DNA of 64,000 nt from Actinomycetospora termitidis (GTDB lineage Bacteria; Actinomycetota; Actinomycetes; Mycobacteriales; Pseudonocardiaceae), in assembly GCF_030286555.1 (NCBI RefSeq), contig NZ_JASVWF010000005.1:248001-312000 (forward strand), given 5' to 3'. Shown here piece after piece: positions 29,738-36,814 of this stretch. Positions within the stretch are counted from its first letter, which is position 1. Every line of letters starts with the position of its first letter. The position numbers and the translations under genes are program-made. The notes beneath the pieces were generated by a model. It was not told the DNA's origin and made no database searches. It worked only from the letters and a program-made list of their open reading frames with translations.

Positions 29738-29762
29738 ACGAACACGTGTTCGACACGCTACC
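29738..29762 (-). promoter_or_regulatory. LexA (SOS) box and -10 element upstream of ruvAB
   Basis: ACGAACACGTGTTCGA at 29738-29753 matches the actinobacterial SOS consensus TCGAAC-N4-GTTCGA at all but the first base on this strand. On the minus strand TAGCGT (29762-29757) lies three bases upstream of it, so LexA binding would block the start region of ruvA transcription. Confidence 0.8.
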
Positions 29763-29826
29763 GCGAGGGTCCGACGGTCCCGGCCCGACCCGCCGTCGCG
29801 CGATCGGGCGACCTCGGGCCGTCGGT

Positions 29827-30396
29827 CTAGCGCGCCCGGCGTCGGGTCGCGGCGGCCACCTTGGCGGCGTGGACGCGCGCCACCTCCGCGGCCCGGGCCT
29901 CCGCCTGCGCCATCCGCGCGGCCATCGGGGCGCGCCAGCAGTGGCAGACCGCGAGGGCGAGCGCGTCCGCGGCGTCGGCCGGTCTCGGGGGCGCGTCGAG
30001 GGCGAGCACCCGGGTCACCATGGTGGTCACCTGGGCCTTGTCCGCGCGTCCGGAGCCGGTGACGGCCGCCTTGACCTCGGACGGCGTGTGGAACGCCACC
30101 GGGAGCCCGGCCCGCCCCGCGACCAGGGCGACCACGCCGCCCGCCTGGGCGGTACCGATCACCGAGCGCACGTTGTGCTGGCTGAACACCCGCTCCACCG
30201 CGACGACGTCCGGACGGTGCTCCGCGATCCAGCGCTCCACCGCGTCGGCGATCGCGCCGAGGCGGGCGGCGACCTCGTCGTCGGGCGGGGTGCGGACGAC
30301 GTCGACCGCGACGGCGCGGACCTCCCGGCCCCCGCCACCCTCGACCACCCCGAGCCCGCACCGGGTCAGCCCCGGGTCGACGCCCAGCACCCGCAT
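29827..30396 (-). CDS. ruvC: Crossover junction endodeoxyribonuclease RuvC
   Basis: A 189-residue Holliday junction resolvase. RNase H-like motifs are [18 protein letters not shown] (first catalytic Asp), [11 protein letters not shown] (Glu) and the C-terminal pair [14 protein letters not shown] (Asp-Asp). The family lysine-rich [10 protein letters not shown] loop is present. ATG 30396 has GGAG about 4 nt upstream. It precedes ruvA by 122 bp rather than being tightly coupled, and the LexA-box promoter lies in that gap. No yebC is present upstream; instead a divergent DUF1348 gene begins at 30500. Confidence 0.94.
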   Translation of the reverse strand: MRVLGVDPGLTRCGLGVVEGGGGREVRAVAVDVVRTPPDDEVAARLGAIADAVERWIAEHRPDVVAVERVFSQHNVRSVIGTAQAGGVVALVAGRAGLPVAFHTPSEVKAAVTGSGRADKAQVTTMVTRVLALDAPPRPADAADALALAVCHCWRAPMAARMAQAEARAAEVARVHAAKVAAATRRRAR

Positions 30397-30499
30397 CCGT
30401 CGCTCCGCTCGTCCGGCTGGGCCGCACGCTACCCAGCGGACCCGGACGACCCGGGCGGTGACGCGCCCGGGACCGCCCCGTCGTGGTGAGCTGATCGTC

Positions 30500-30967
30500 A
30501 TGAGCAGCCCCGCCGAGGAGCCCCGGCCCCCCTTCCCCCCGTTCGACGCCGAGGCGGCCGCCCGCAAGGTGCGCGCCGCGGAGAACGCCTGGAACACCCG
30601 CGACCCGGAGAAGGTGTCGCTCGCCTACACCGCGGACACCGTGTGGCGGAACCGCGACGAGTGGGTGCAGGGACGCGCGGACGTCGTCGCGTTCCTGACC
30701 CGCAAGTGGGAGCGCGAGCTCGACTACGCGCTGCGCAAGGCGCTGTGGACCTTCGGCGGGAACCGGATCGCGGTCCGCTTCCAGTACGAGTGCCGCGACC
30801 CCGCCGGGCAGTGGTGGCGCTGCTACGGCAACGAGAACTGGGAGTTCGCGGACAACGGCCTCATGCGCCGCCGCGAGGCGAGCATCAACGACCTGCGCAT
30901 CGACGAGTCGCAGCGCCGCATCCACGGGCCCCGCGCCGAGGGGGACGAGTCGGAGATCCCGATCTGA
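30500..30967 (+). CDS. DUF1348 / nuclear-transport-factor-2-like protein
   Basis: A 155-residue soluble protein with the cone-shaped SnoaL/NTF2-like fold. DUF1348 hallmarks are [54 protein letters not shown] and [17 protein letters not shown]. No catalytic assignment is known for the family. It is on the plus strand, divergent from ruvC and convergent with alkB, whose stop lies 18 bp away. Confidence 0.87.
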   Translation: MSSPAEEPRPPFPPFDAEAAARKVRAAENAWNTRDPEKVSLAYTADTVWRNRDEWVQGRADVVAFLTRKWERELDYALRKALWTFGGNRIAVRFQYECRDPAGQWWRCYGNENWEFADNGLMRRREASINDLRIDESQRRIHGPRAEGDESEIPI

Positions 30968-30985
30968 GGACGACCGCGGCCGGGC

Positions 30986-31681
30986 TCAGCGCAGCGCCCA
31001 CGCCGGGACGTCCCGCGCGCGCTCCGAGCGGGCCGCGACCGGCCCGGGGTCGGAGTGCCGGAAGGTCACGCTGATCCGCGGGCCGGCGCCGGGCTCCTTC
31101 GGCACGGTGTGCTGCCACTCGTGCTGGCACCGGCCACCCATCACCAGCAGGTCGCCCCCGCACACCGTCAGCCAACGCGTCCCGCCGGCCCCGCGGGTGC
31201 GGTCGGTCGACGCGGCCGGCCCGACCGGCCGGAGGCCGAACCGCCGCGGGGCGCCGAGCGAGACGATCGCGACCACCGGTGCGGGGTGCGTGAACCGCAC
31301 CCGGTCGCCGTGCCAGGCCACCGAGTCCGCCCCGTCGCGGTAGAAGTTCGCGGACACCCGGTCGAACGCCTCGCCGTAGCGCTCGGCGAGTGCCGCCCCC
31401 AGCTCGGGCGCCCGGTCGGGCGCCTCGTCGAGGGCCCACCCGCAGGTCAGCCGCGGCTCGACGATCTCCTGGTCGAACATCCGGCGAAGCCGCTGGTTCC
31501 ACGGCACGTCCCGCACGAGGCGGTCGAACCACGCCTCGGCGCCCGGCAGCCAGCCGGGCACCACGTCCACCCAGGACCGCTCGTCGAGCCGGGTGCGGTG
31601 CGCACCGGCCCACGAGGGCCCGACCTCGGGACCGTCGAGCGCGACCTCGTCGAACAGGGAGGGGGTGAACACCGCCGTCAT
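30986..31681 (-). CDS. alkB: AlkB-type 2-oxoglutarate/Fe(II) dioxygenase
   Basis: A 231-residue oxidative DNA/RNA demethylase-like enzyme that removes alkyl groups from bases such as 1-methyladenine. The HxD iron motif is in DSVAWHGDRVRF, the distal His in WQHTVPK, and the 2-oxoglutarate arginine in RISVTFRH. FYRDGADS and ASLGAPRRF-like elements (IVSLGAPRRF) are standard. ATG 31681 starts 10 bp from a perfect LexA box at 31691-31706, and the box overlaps its promoter region, so DNA-damage induction is likely. The partner divergent operon encodes an acylphosphatase and an AlkZ-like glycosylase. Confidence 0.9.
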   Translation of the reverse strand: MTAVFTPSLFDEVALDGPEVGPSWAGAHRTRLDERSWVDVVPGWLPGAEAWFDRLVRDVPWNQRLRRMFDQEIVEPRLTCGWALDEAPDRAPELGAALAERYGEAFDRVSANFYRDGADSVAWHGDRVRFTHPAPVVAIVSLGAPRRFGLRPVGPAASTDRTRGAGGTRWLTVCGGDLLVMGGRCQHEWQHTVPKEPGAGPRISVTFRHSDPGPVAARSERARDVPAWALR

Positions 31682-31685
31682 GCGA

Positions 31686-31706
31686 TAGAGTCGAACACAT
31701 GTTCGA
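31686..31706 (+). promoter_or_regulatory. Perfect LexA (SOS) box between alkB and acyP-alkZ-like operon
   Basis: TCGAACACATGTTCGA (31691-31706) is an exact match to TCGAAC-N4-GTTCGA. On the plus strand TAGAGT (31686-31691) forms a -10 box abutting the box, the same arrangement as at ruvA. On the minus strand the box lies 10 bp from the alkB ATG. One repressor site could control both directions. Confidence 0.85.
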
Positions 31707-31756
31707 CGGCGGGGCAAGTCGCGTCACCCGGGCGCTCGCTGGGTACGGAGCACCCC

Positions 31757-32023
31757 ATGAGCGCACGGCACCTCGTCGTCCACGGCACCGTCCAGGGTGT
31801 GTTCTTCCGGGCGAGCGCGGAGCAGGAGGCCGCCCGGCTCGGCGTCGCCGGCTGGGTGGCCAACCGGTCCGACGGCACCGTCGAGATGGTCGTCGAGGGC
31901 GAGGACGACGCGGTGTCGGAGCTGGTGGCGTGGGCCCACGAGGGTCCGGCCCGGGCCGAGGTCACGGGCGTGGACGTCACCGACCGGCAGCCCGAGGGCC
32001 TCTCGGGGTTCGGTCAGCGGTGA
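31757..32023 (+). CDS. acyP: Acylphosphatase
   Basis: An 88-residue ferredoxin-like alpha/beta sandwich enzyme hydrolysing acyl phosphates such as carbamoyl- or acetyl-phosphate. The signature is complete: VHGTVQGVFFRAS with catalytic Arg18 and GWVANRSDGTVEMVVEG with Asn36. ATG 31757 follows a transcript start predicted near 31698, in the LexA box. It is 4 bp upstream of the AlkZ-like gene GTG, so the two are translationally linked; why an acylphosphatase should be in an SOS-type operon is unclear. Confidence 0.92.
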   Translation: MSARHLVVHGTVQGVFFRASAEQEAARLGVAGWVANRSDGTVEMVVEGEDDAVSELVAWAHEGPARAEVTGVDVTDRQPEGLSGFGQR

Positions 32024-32027
32024 GCGC

Positions 32028-33137
32028 GTGTCCGGGCTGACCGACGTCCCGCGCGTCCCGTGGTCGCACGCCCTGGCCCGGCGGCAGGCGCGGCACCTCC
32101 TGTCCGGCGACGGGGCCACCTCGCCCGTCGAGGTGGCCGGCCGGCTCCTCGGGGTGCAGGCGCAGGTGACCTCGTCCGCCGAGCAGGCCGTGGCGGTCCG
32201 CGGCCCCGCGGCGTCCTCCGTGCGCGACGGTCTGGCGGACGGCTCGCTGGTCCGGACGTGGGCGGCGCGGGGCACGCTCCACGTGCTCGACACCGCCGCC
32301 GCGCCCGACCTCCTCGCGCTGCTCGCCGCCGCACGGTCGTGGGAGAAGGGCGCGTGGCAGCGCGAGTTCGCGACGGCGGACGAGATCGCCAGGCTCGCCG
32401 ACCTCGTCGTCGACGTCGTCGCCGGGTCGAGTCCGACGCGGGACGAGCTCGTGGCCGCACTCGCGCCGCACGTCTCCCCCGAGCTCGCCGGCCGCCTGGC
32501 ATCCGGCTGGGGCACGCTCCTCAAGCCCCTGGCCTGGCAGGGACTGCTCGTGAACGGCGAGCCGCGCGGCTCCCGGCCGACGTTCACCGCACCGCCGTGG
32601 CGCGAGCTGCCCGACCCGGACACGGCCGCCCGCTCCGTCGTCCCCGCCTACCTCGACGTCCACGGGCCCGCGAGCCCGGAGACGTTCGACGCGTGGCTGC
32701 TGCGCGGCGCCACCCCGCGGCGCACCCTGCGCCGCTGGTTCGCCGAGCTCGTCGACGAGGGCGCGATCGTCCCGGTCGCGATGCACCCCGACGGCGCCCC
32801 CGATGCCGCCGAGACGCTGTACGCCCGGGCCGCCGACGTCCCCGGGCTGAGTGTCCCGCCCCCGCCGCAGGACTCCGTCCGCTTCCTGCCCGCGTTCGAC
32901 CAGTGGGTGCTCGGTCCCGGGACCCGGGACCCGCACGTCCTGCCGCCCGAGCACCGCTCCCGGGTCAGTCGCACCGCGGGCTGGATCGCCCCCGTGGTCA
33001 TCCGCTCGGGCCGGATCGTCGGGACGTGGTCGGGGTCCGACGTCGCCGACGTGGAGCTCTTCCCCGGCGAGACGGCCCTGCCCGACGACGACGTCGCGGC
33101 CGAGCAGGAGCGCTGGCGGCGTGTGCTCGGGCCGTGA
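32028..33137 (+). CDS. AlkZ-like (HTH_42) winged-helix DNA glycosylase candidate
   Basis: A 369-residue protein of the winged-helix HTH_42 superfamily, often annotated only as winged-helix DNA-binding protein. The superfamily includes Streptomyces AlkZ, which unhooks azinomycin interstrand crosslinks, and E. coli YcaQ/AlkX. Its catalytic QxQ (AlkZ type) or QxD (YcaQ type) motif is represented here by LLGVQAQV, with Q44 and Q46. Further family segments are VRTWAARGTLHVLD, LKPLAWQGLLVNGEPRG and the C-terminal FDQWVLGPGTRDPHVLP with GRIVGTW. GTG 32028 follows acyP by 4 bp. Placement under a LexA box and beside alkB supports a repair role. Substrate is inference. Confidence 0.82.
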   Translation: MSGLTDVPRVPWSHALARRQARHLLSGDGATSPVEVAGRLLGVQAQVTSSAEQAVAVRGPAASSVRDGLADGSLVRTWAARGTLHVLDTAAAPDLLALLAAARSWEKGAWQREFATADEIARLADLVVDVVAGSSPTRDELVAALAPHVSPELAGRLASGWGTLLKPLAWQGLLVNGEPRGSRPTFTAPPWRELPDPDTAARSVVPAYLDVHGPASPETFDAWLLRGATPRRTLRRWFAELVDEGAIVPVAMHPDGAPDAAETLYARAADVPGLSVPPPPQDSVRFLPAFDQWVLGPGTRDPHVLPPEHRSRVSRTAGWIAPVVIRSGRIVGTWSGSDVADVELFPGETALPDDDVAAEQERWRRVLGP

Positions 33138-33158
33138 GTCGCCCCTCCGACCGGGCAG

Positions 33159-33185
33159 GGTTGCCCCGACCCGTCGACTGGGTAC
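33159..33185 (+). promoter_or_regulatory. Stress-sigma (SigB/SigF-type) promoter of csbD
   Basis: GGTTG (33159-33163), 16 bases, then GGGTAC (33180-33185) match the G(G/T)TT-N14-17-GGGTA(C/T) consensus of group-3 stress sigma factors in actinobacteria. It lies 55 bp upstream of the csbD ATG, a gene family commonly in such regulons. Confidence 0.7.
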
Positions 33186-33239
33186 GTGATCACCGAGCGG
33201 ATCGACGTGATCCGAGGAGTACCTGCGGAAGGGGACGCC

Positions 33240-33413
33240 ATGAGCGACGCCGACAAGGTCGAGAACAAGGGCGAGGAGCTCAAGGGCAAGGTCAAGGAGT
33301 CCGCCGGCAGCGCGGTGGGCAACGAGTCCCTCGAGGCCGAGGGCAAGGCCGACCAGACCAAGAGCAGCCTCAAGCAGGCCGGCGAGAAGGTGAAGGACGC
33401 GTTCAAGTCCTGA
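33240..33413 (+). CDS. csbD: CsbD family stress protein
   Basis: A 57-residue hydrophilic, lysine/glutamate-rich protein: DKVENKGEELKGKVKESAG is the CsbD signature and the C-terminal SLKQAGEKVKDAF repeats it. Family members are general-stress proteins of unknown mechanism, often sigma-B dependent in Bacillus. ATG 33240 has GGAAGGGG 5 nt upstream. It is monocistronic, between a stress-sigma promoter and a strong terminator. Confidence 0.9.
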   Translation: MSDADKVENKGEELKGKVKESAGSAVGNESLEAEGKADQTKSSLKQAGEKVKDAFKS

Positions 33414-33427
33414 TCTCCCGCTCGTCC

Positions 33428-33464
33428 CGACGGCGCCCGTGACCTCTCGGTCCGGGCGCCGTCG
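33428..33464 (+). terminator. Strong hairpin terminator after csbD
   Basis: Perfect 12-bp arms CGACGGCGCCCG (33428-33439) and CGGGCGCCGTCG (33453-33464) with a 13-nt loop, 14 bp past the csbD stop, followed by a short T-containing tail. Confidence 0.8.
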
Positions 33465-33486
33465 TCGTTCACCACCGCTCACGGCG

Positions 33487-33556
33487 CACCGAATGTCCGG
33501 GAACCGCAACATTCGGTGAGCCACCCGCCGGTGGGGATGTCCGTTCGGGTGGCTCA
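33487..33556. repeat. Two overlapping inverted repeats before the amino-acid oxidase
   Basis: Repeat A has arms CACCGAATGT (33487-33496) and ACATTCGGTG (33509-33518). Repeat B has arms TGAGCCACCCG (33517-33527) and CGGGTGGCTCA (33546-33556). They overlap by two bases and are mutually compatible hairpins. They may be a terminator plus operator, or a REP-like element different from the 13431 family. Confidence 0.55.
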
Positions 33557-33603
33557 TGCGGGACTCCGACGCTGACGCCGCGGTGTACGGCTACTGTCCG
33601 TCC

Positions 33604-34602
33604 GTGCCGCTCGGCCCCGATCCCTCGACACCCCGGCCCGACGCCGTCGTCGTCGGAGCCGGCGTCGTCGGACTCACGGCGGCCGTCGCGCTGGCGGGAG
33701 CCGGGCACCGCGTCGAGGTGTGGACCGCGGACGACCCGGCCGGGACGCCCTCGGCCCGCGCGGCCGGCGTCTGGACCCCGAAGTCGCAGGCCCCGTTGGC
33801 GACGTCGGTGGCGTGGGCCCGGCAGTCCCTGCAGGACTTCTGCGGGCTCGCCCGGGTGGCCGGCTCCGGCGTCCGGCTCGTCGAGGGGCTGACGCTGACC
33901 GCCGAACCGGACGAGGTGCTCCCGCCCCTGACCCGCCTCTCCCCCGACCTGCGGCCCGCCGCCGCCGACGAGCTGCCCGCGGCGTACCGGGCCGGGCTCC
34001 GCTACCGGATGCCGGTCGTCGACATGGCCCGGTACGTCCCGTGGCTGCTGCAGCGACTCGACGCCTACGGCGGCCGCGTCCGTCGTCGGCGGGTGCAGGA
34101 CCTCGCCGAGCCCCTCGCGGTCGCGCCCGTGGTGGTCAACGCCGCCGGCCTCGGAGCCGGAGCGCTGGCCGGAGACACGACGGTCCGCCCGGTGTTCTCG
34201 CAGTACGTCGTCACCGACAACCCGGGCCTCGACCGGGTCCTCGTCGACACCTCCGACCCCCGGAGCTGGGTGTCGATCATCCCGCACCGCGACCGGGTGC
34301 ATCTCGGTGGCGTCCGGGTCACCGGGCGCGAGGACCCCCGCCCGGACCGCGAGCTCGCCGCCGACGTCCTGCGGCACTGCCGCGAGATCGAGCCGCGGCT
34401 GGTCGATGCCCGGATGCTGCGGGTGGACACCGGGCTGCTGCCCGGCCGCCCGACGATGCGGGTCCAGGCCGAGCAGCACGGGGACGGGACGGTGGTGCAC
34501 GCCTACGGGCACGCGACCGCCGGCGTGACGCTGAGCTGGGGCGCGGCCCGCGAGGTCGCGCGCCTGGCCGGGGAACCCCGGCGGAGCTCCCGGGTCGGCT
34601 AG
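33604..34602 (+). CDS. FAD-dependent D-amino-acid-oxidase-like oxidoreductase
   Basis: A 332-residue DAO-fold flavoenzyme. The N-terminal Rossmann motif DAVVVGAGVVGLTAAVAL binds FAD; SARAAGVWTPKSQAPLA lies in the FAD region where DAAOs have AGVxWxP; the C-terminal HAYGHATAGVTLSWGAARE resembles the DAAO signature (H-x-YGHxxxGxTLxWG). MRYR-like LRYRMPVVDM and HLGGVRVTG also fit. Oxidative deamination of a D-amino acid to a 2-oxo acid, NH3 and H2O2 is therefore likely, but the substrate is unknown. GTG 33604 is preferred to ATG 33556, which lies inside a hairpin; TACTGT at 33592-33597 sits 6 nt before the GTG. The gene ends tail-to-tail with the UDG-like gene, sharing a CTAG. Confidence 0.85.
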   Translation: MPLGPDPSTPRPDAVVVGAGVVGLTAAVALAGAGHRVEVWTADDPAGTPSARAAGVWTPKSQAPLATSVAWARQSLQDFCGLARVAGSGVRLVEGLTLTAEPDEVLPPLTRLSPDLRPAAADELPAAYRAGLRYRMPVVDMARYVPWLLQRLDAYGGRVRRRRVQDLAEPLAVAPVVVNAAGLGAGALAGDTTVRPVFSQYVVTDNPGLDRVLVDTSDPRSWVSIIPHRDRVHLGGVRVTGREDPRPDRELAADVLRHCREIEPRLVDARMLRVDTGLLPGRPTMRVQAEQHGDGTVVHAYGHATAGVTLSWGAAREVARLAGEPRRSSRVG

Positions 34603-35363
34603 AACGGCCTGCGGCCCGTGCCGGTCGCCCGCGGCGGGACGACCACCTCACCGCGCGCCCGGCGGGCGGCGTCGCGCAGGACCTCGACCAGACGGTCCCC
34701 GTTGCGCCGCCCGGTGAGCGGGTCGAGGCGGTCGTGCACCAGCGGGTTGGGGTGCGGCGCGCGGGACACGGTCGGGGTGGTGAGCTGCCAGGGCAGGCCC
34801 GCACGGCGGGCGAGGACGTCCCACGCCTTCGCCGCCGGGGCGCCGAGCAGCACCACCTCCGACGGCGGCCCGCCGAGCAGGTCGAGGAACTCCCCGATCC
34901 GGGGCTTCGCCCGCACGACCTCCGTCGTGAGCCGCCGGGGTCCGTGCGTCGGGTTGGACACCCACCAGGGCACGAGGTTCCAGTGCAGCGTCACCTCGTG
35001 GGCCAGCCCGGCCCGGTCCGCGGCGCGGTAGAGGTTCGCCGAGACCGCGTCGTTGGCGTAGCGGCTGACGAACCCGCAGTGGTCCTCGGCGTCGGCGGCG
35101 GGCTCGTGGAGCAGCACCAGCACCCGCACGCCGTCCGCGGCCGCCGTCGGGTCCACGTAGGGGACGTTCTCCAGCGTCGTGTCCCGCAGCCGGTCGACCC
35201 AGCGGTTCACGCGGCCCGCCCACCCGTCGTGCCGGCGCGCCCACCAGTGGGCGTGCCGCTCGGGGTCGAGCTCTCGGCTGAACAGCTCCCCGCGGCGCTG
35301 CGCGAGGCGGTTCCACACCACCCGCTCCGGCCGCGCCACCGGGCGTCGCTCGTCCTGCACCAC
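34599..35363 (-). CDS. Uracil-DNA-glycosylase superfamily protein
   Basis: About 254 residues. The motif region VLLHEPAADAEDHCGFVSRYANDAVSANLY and VTLHWNLVPWWVSN (only parts quoted: LHWNLVPWWV), the central EVVLLGAPAAKAW and the C-terminal SRAPHPNPL place it in the UDG superfamily; His-Pro-(N/S) near the end is the minor-groove loop. The catalytic water-activating residue is unclear, so it may be inactive or use another base. Start GTG 35363 is chosen because TAGGGT (35376-35371, minus) lies exactly 7 nt upstream, predicting a leaderless message; GTG 35372 would lie inside the promoter. It converges with the oxidase gene and diverges from the gene at 35388. Confidence 0.72.
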   Translation of the reverse strand: MVQDERRPVARPERVVWNRLAQRRGELFSRELDPERHAHWWARRHDGWAGRVNRWVDRLRDTTLENVPYVDPTAAADGVRVLVLLHEPAADAEDHCGFVSRYANDAVSANLYRAADRAGLAHEVTLHWNLVPWWVSNPTHGPRRLTTEVVRAKPRIGEFLDLLGGPPSEVVLLGAPAAKAWDVLARRAGLPWQLTTPTVSRAPHPNPLVHDRLDPLTGRRNGDRLVEVLRDAARRARGEVVVPPRATGTGRRPF

Positions 35364-35370
35364 GCGGTCC

Positions 35371-35380
35371 ACCCTAGGTG
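35371..35380. promoter_or_regulatory. Overlapping divergent -10 boxes
   Basis: ACCCTAGGTG holds TAGGGT (minus, 35376-35371), 7 nt before GTG 35363, and TAGGTG (plus, 35375-35380), 7 nt before ATG 35388. The two -10 elements share the CCTAGG core, so the two leaderless promoters should exclude each other. Confidence 0.5.
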
Positions 35381-35387
35381 CGCCACA

Positions 35388-35984
35388 ATGCGCGGCGTGC
35401 TGTTCGGCCTGCGCTTCGCGGAACCGATCGCCCGCGGGGAGGTCGACCTCACCTTCCGCCGGTGGACGCGGGCCCAGGTGCGCGTCGGGCGGCCCTACCG
35501 GACGGCGGTGGGCCGGCTGGAGGTCGACGAGGTCGGCGAGGTAGACCCGACGTCGGTCACCGACGCCGAGGCCCGCCGGGCGGGCTTCCCGACGGCGGCC
35601 GCGGCGCTGGCCGAGGCGGGGCGGCACGCCGACGACGGCACGCCGCTGTTCCGCGTGCGCTTCCACCTGCTCGACGAGCCCGACCCGCGCACCGAACTCG
35701 CGCAGGACCTGCCGTCGGGACCCGAGATCGAGCAGGTCGCCGGGAAACTCGACGCGATGGACCGGCGCAGCGCCCACGGGCCGTGGACCTGGGCGACCCT
35801 CCGGGCGATCGCCCGCGAACCCGGCCGCCGGGCCCCCGACCTCGCCGCGGCGGCCGGCCGCGAGACCGCGCCGTTCAAGATCGACGTCCGAAAGCTGAAG
35901 GCGCTCGGGCTCACGCTCTCGCTGCCGGTCGGCTACGAGCTCTCCCCGCGCGGGCGGGCCGTCCTGGACCACCGGGACGGCTGA
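35388..35984 (+). CDS. Hypothetical protein with ASCH-like N-terminal region, 198 aa
   Basis: I do not recognise this gene with certainty. The N-terminus reads MRGVLFGLRFAEPIARGEVDLTFRRW (part: LRFAEPIARGEVDLTFRRW), then RPYRTAVGRLEVDEVGEVD, which resembles ASCH/PUA-like RNA-binding beta barrels with a conserved GExxxTFRxW pattern. A helical C-terminal region looks winged-helix-like (WATLRAIAREPGRRAPDLAA, KLKALGLTLSLPVGYELSPRG). ATG 35388 lies next to the gene's own divergent promoter. The stop overlaps the next ATG (TGATG), so it is coupled with the gene at 35984. No catalytic residues can be assigned. Confidence 0.65.
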   Translation: MRGVLFGLRFAEPIARGEVDLTFRRWTRAQVRVGRPYRTAVGRLEVDEVGEVDPTSVTDAEARRAGFPTAAAALAEAGRHADDGTPLFRVRFHLLDEPDPRTELAQDLPSGPEIEQVAGKLDAMDRRSAHGPWTWATLRAIAREPGRRAPDLAAAAGRETAPFKIDVRKLKALGLTLSLPVGYELSPRGRAVLDHRDG

Positions 35985-36724
35985 TGGCCGACGCGGTGGT
36001 GGTCCGGCTGGTCGGCGGGCCCGATCATCCCGGGGAGCTGGACGCGGCCGGCTTTCGGGGGCTGCTGGCCGCGGTGCAGCTGCTGAGCACACGGGTCGGC
36101 CGGCACCTCGTGGACCAGGCCCGGCCGGGTCGCAGCGCCGGGGTCGTCGAGCGCTCCGCCCGCGTCCGCGTGGTCGGCCTGGACGGCGAGGGCACGGCGA
36201 CGGTGCTGCGGTTCGCGGTCGGTGAGGAGGGCGTGCTCGGCGACGGGCTGGAGCACGAGATCACCGACGCGCTGTTCGAGCTGGTCCGCGGCCTGTGGAA
36301 CGAGGAGCCGCCGTCGTGGACCACACCCCTGCTCGGCGAGGCGTGCGTCGAGCTGCTCGACGCCCTCGCCCGGGTCGCCCGGACCGCGGCCTTCGGCGGC
36401 GCCCGCTTCCGGGAGGTGAGCTTCGCGCCCGCGGCCCTGTCCCGGGAGGCGTGGCCGCGGGAGGACGCCCCGCGGCGCTACGGCGCGGCGGCCACCGTGC
36501 GGGGGCGGCTGGACCGGGTCGACCTGCGCCGCCGCGTGCTGCGCGTGCTGGACGAGAGCGGCGCGGACGTCGTCGTGGAGAGCGTCCTGGCCGGGTACGA
36601 CGTCGAGGGCGACCCGCTGGTCGCGGCCGCGCGGCTGCTCGGCAGCGAGGTCGTCGTGACGGGGCCCGCGAGCCGCGGACCGGGCGGGCTGCGGCTGCGG
36701 GGCGCGACGGTCCGCCCGGCCTGA
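35984..36724 (+). CDS. Hypothetical protein, 246 aa
   Basis: Unrecognised soluble protein, translationally coupled to the preceding gene (TGATG). N-terminal MADAVVVRLVGGPDHPGELD is followed by a helix (FRGLLAAVQLLSTRVGRHLV) and a beta strand region (ARVRVVGLDGEGTATVLRFA). The middle has a long helix around ITDALFELVRGLWNE; the C-terminal third has repeated strand motifs (GRLDRVDLRRRVLRVLDES and GADVVVESVLAGYD) suggesting a beta barrel. No membrane segment, signal peptide or metal motif is visible. It may be a partner of the 35388 protein. Confidence 0.6.
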   Translation: MADAVVVRLVGGPDHPGELDAAGFRGLLAAVQLLSTRVGRHLVDQARPGRSAGVVERSARVRVVGLDGEGTATVLRFAVGEEGVLGDGLEHEITDALFELVRGLWNEEPPSWTTPLLGEACVELLDALARVARTAAFGGARFREVSFAPAALSREAWPREDAPRRYGAAATVRGRLDRVDLRRRVLRVLDESGADVVVESVLAGYDVEGDPLVAAARLLGSEVVVTGPASRGPGGLRLRGATVRPA

Positions 36725-36725
36725 A

Positions 36726-36761
36726 CCGCCCGCGGGAAATCTCCCGGAACCGATCGGGCGG
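36726..36761. repeat. Nested inverted repeat
   Basis: Outer arms CCGCCCG (36726-36732) and CGGGCGG (36755-36761) enclose an inner hairpin CGGGA-AATC-TCCCG. It lies 2 bp past the stop of the gene at 35984 and is a plausible terminator or a regulatory element for the following gene. Confidence 0.4.
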
Positions 36762-36814
36762 CGGCGCACTCCAAGGGGATGACGACACACCCGTGGTCCC
36801 CGAGGAGGAACCCC

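Noticed and set aside
31741-31746. GGGTAC as a second stress-sigma promoter before acyP
   Set aside because: No G(G/T)TT element lies 14-17 bp upstream; the LexA-box promoter is a better explanation.
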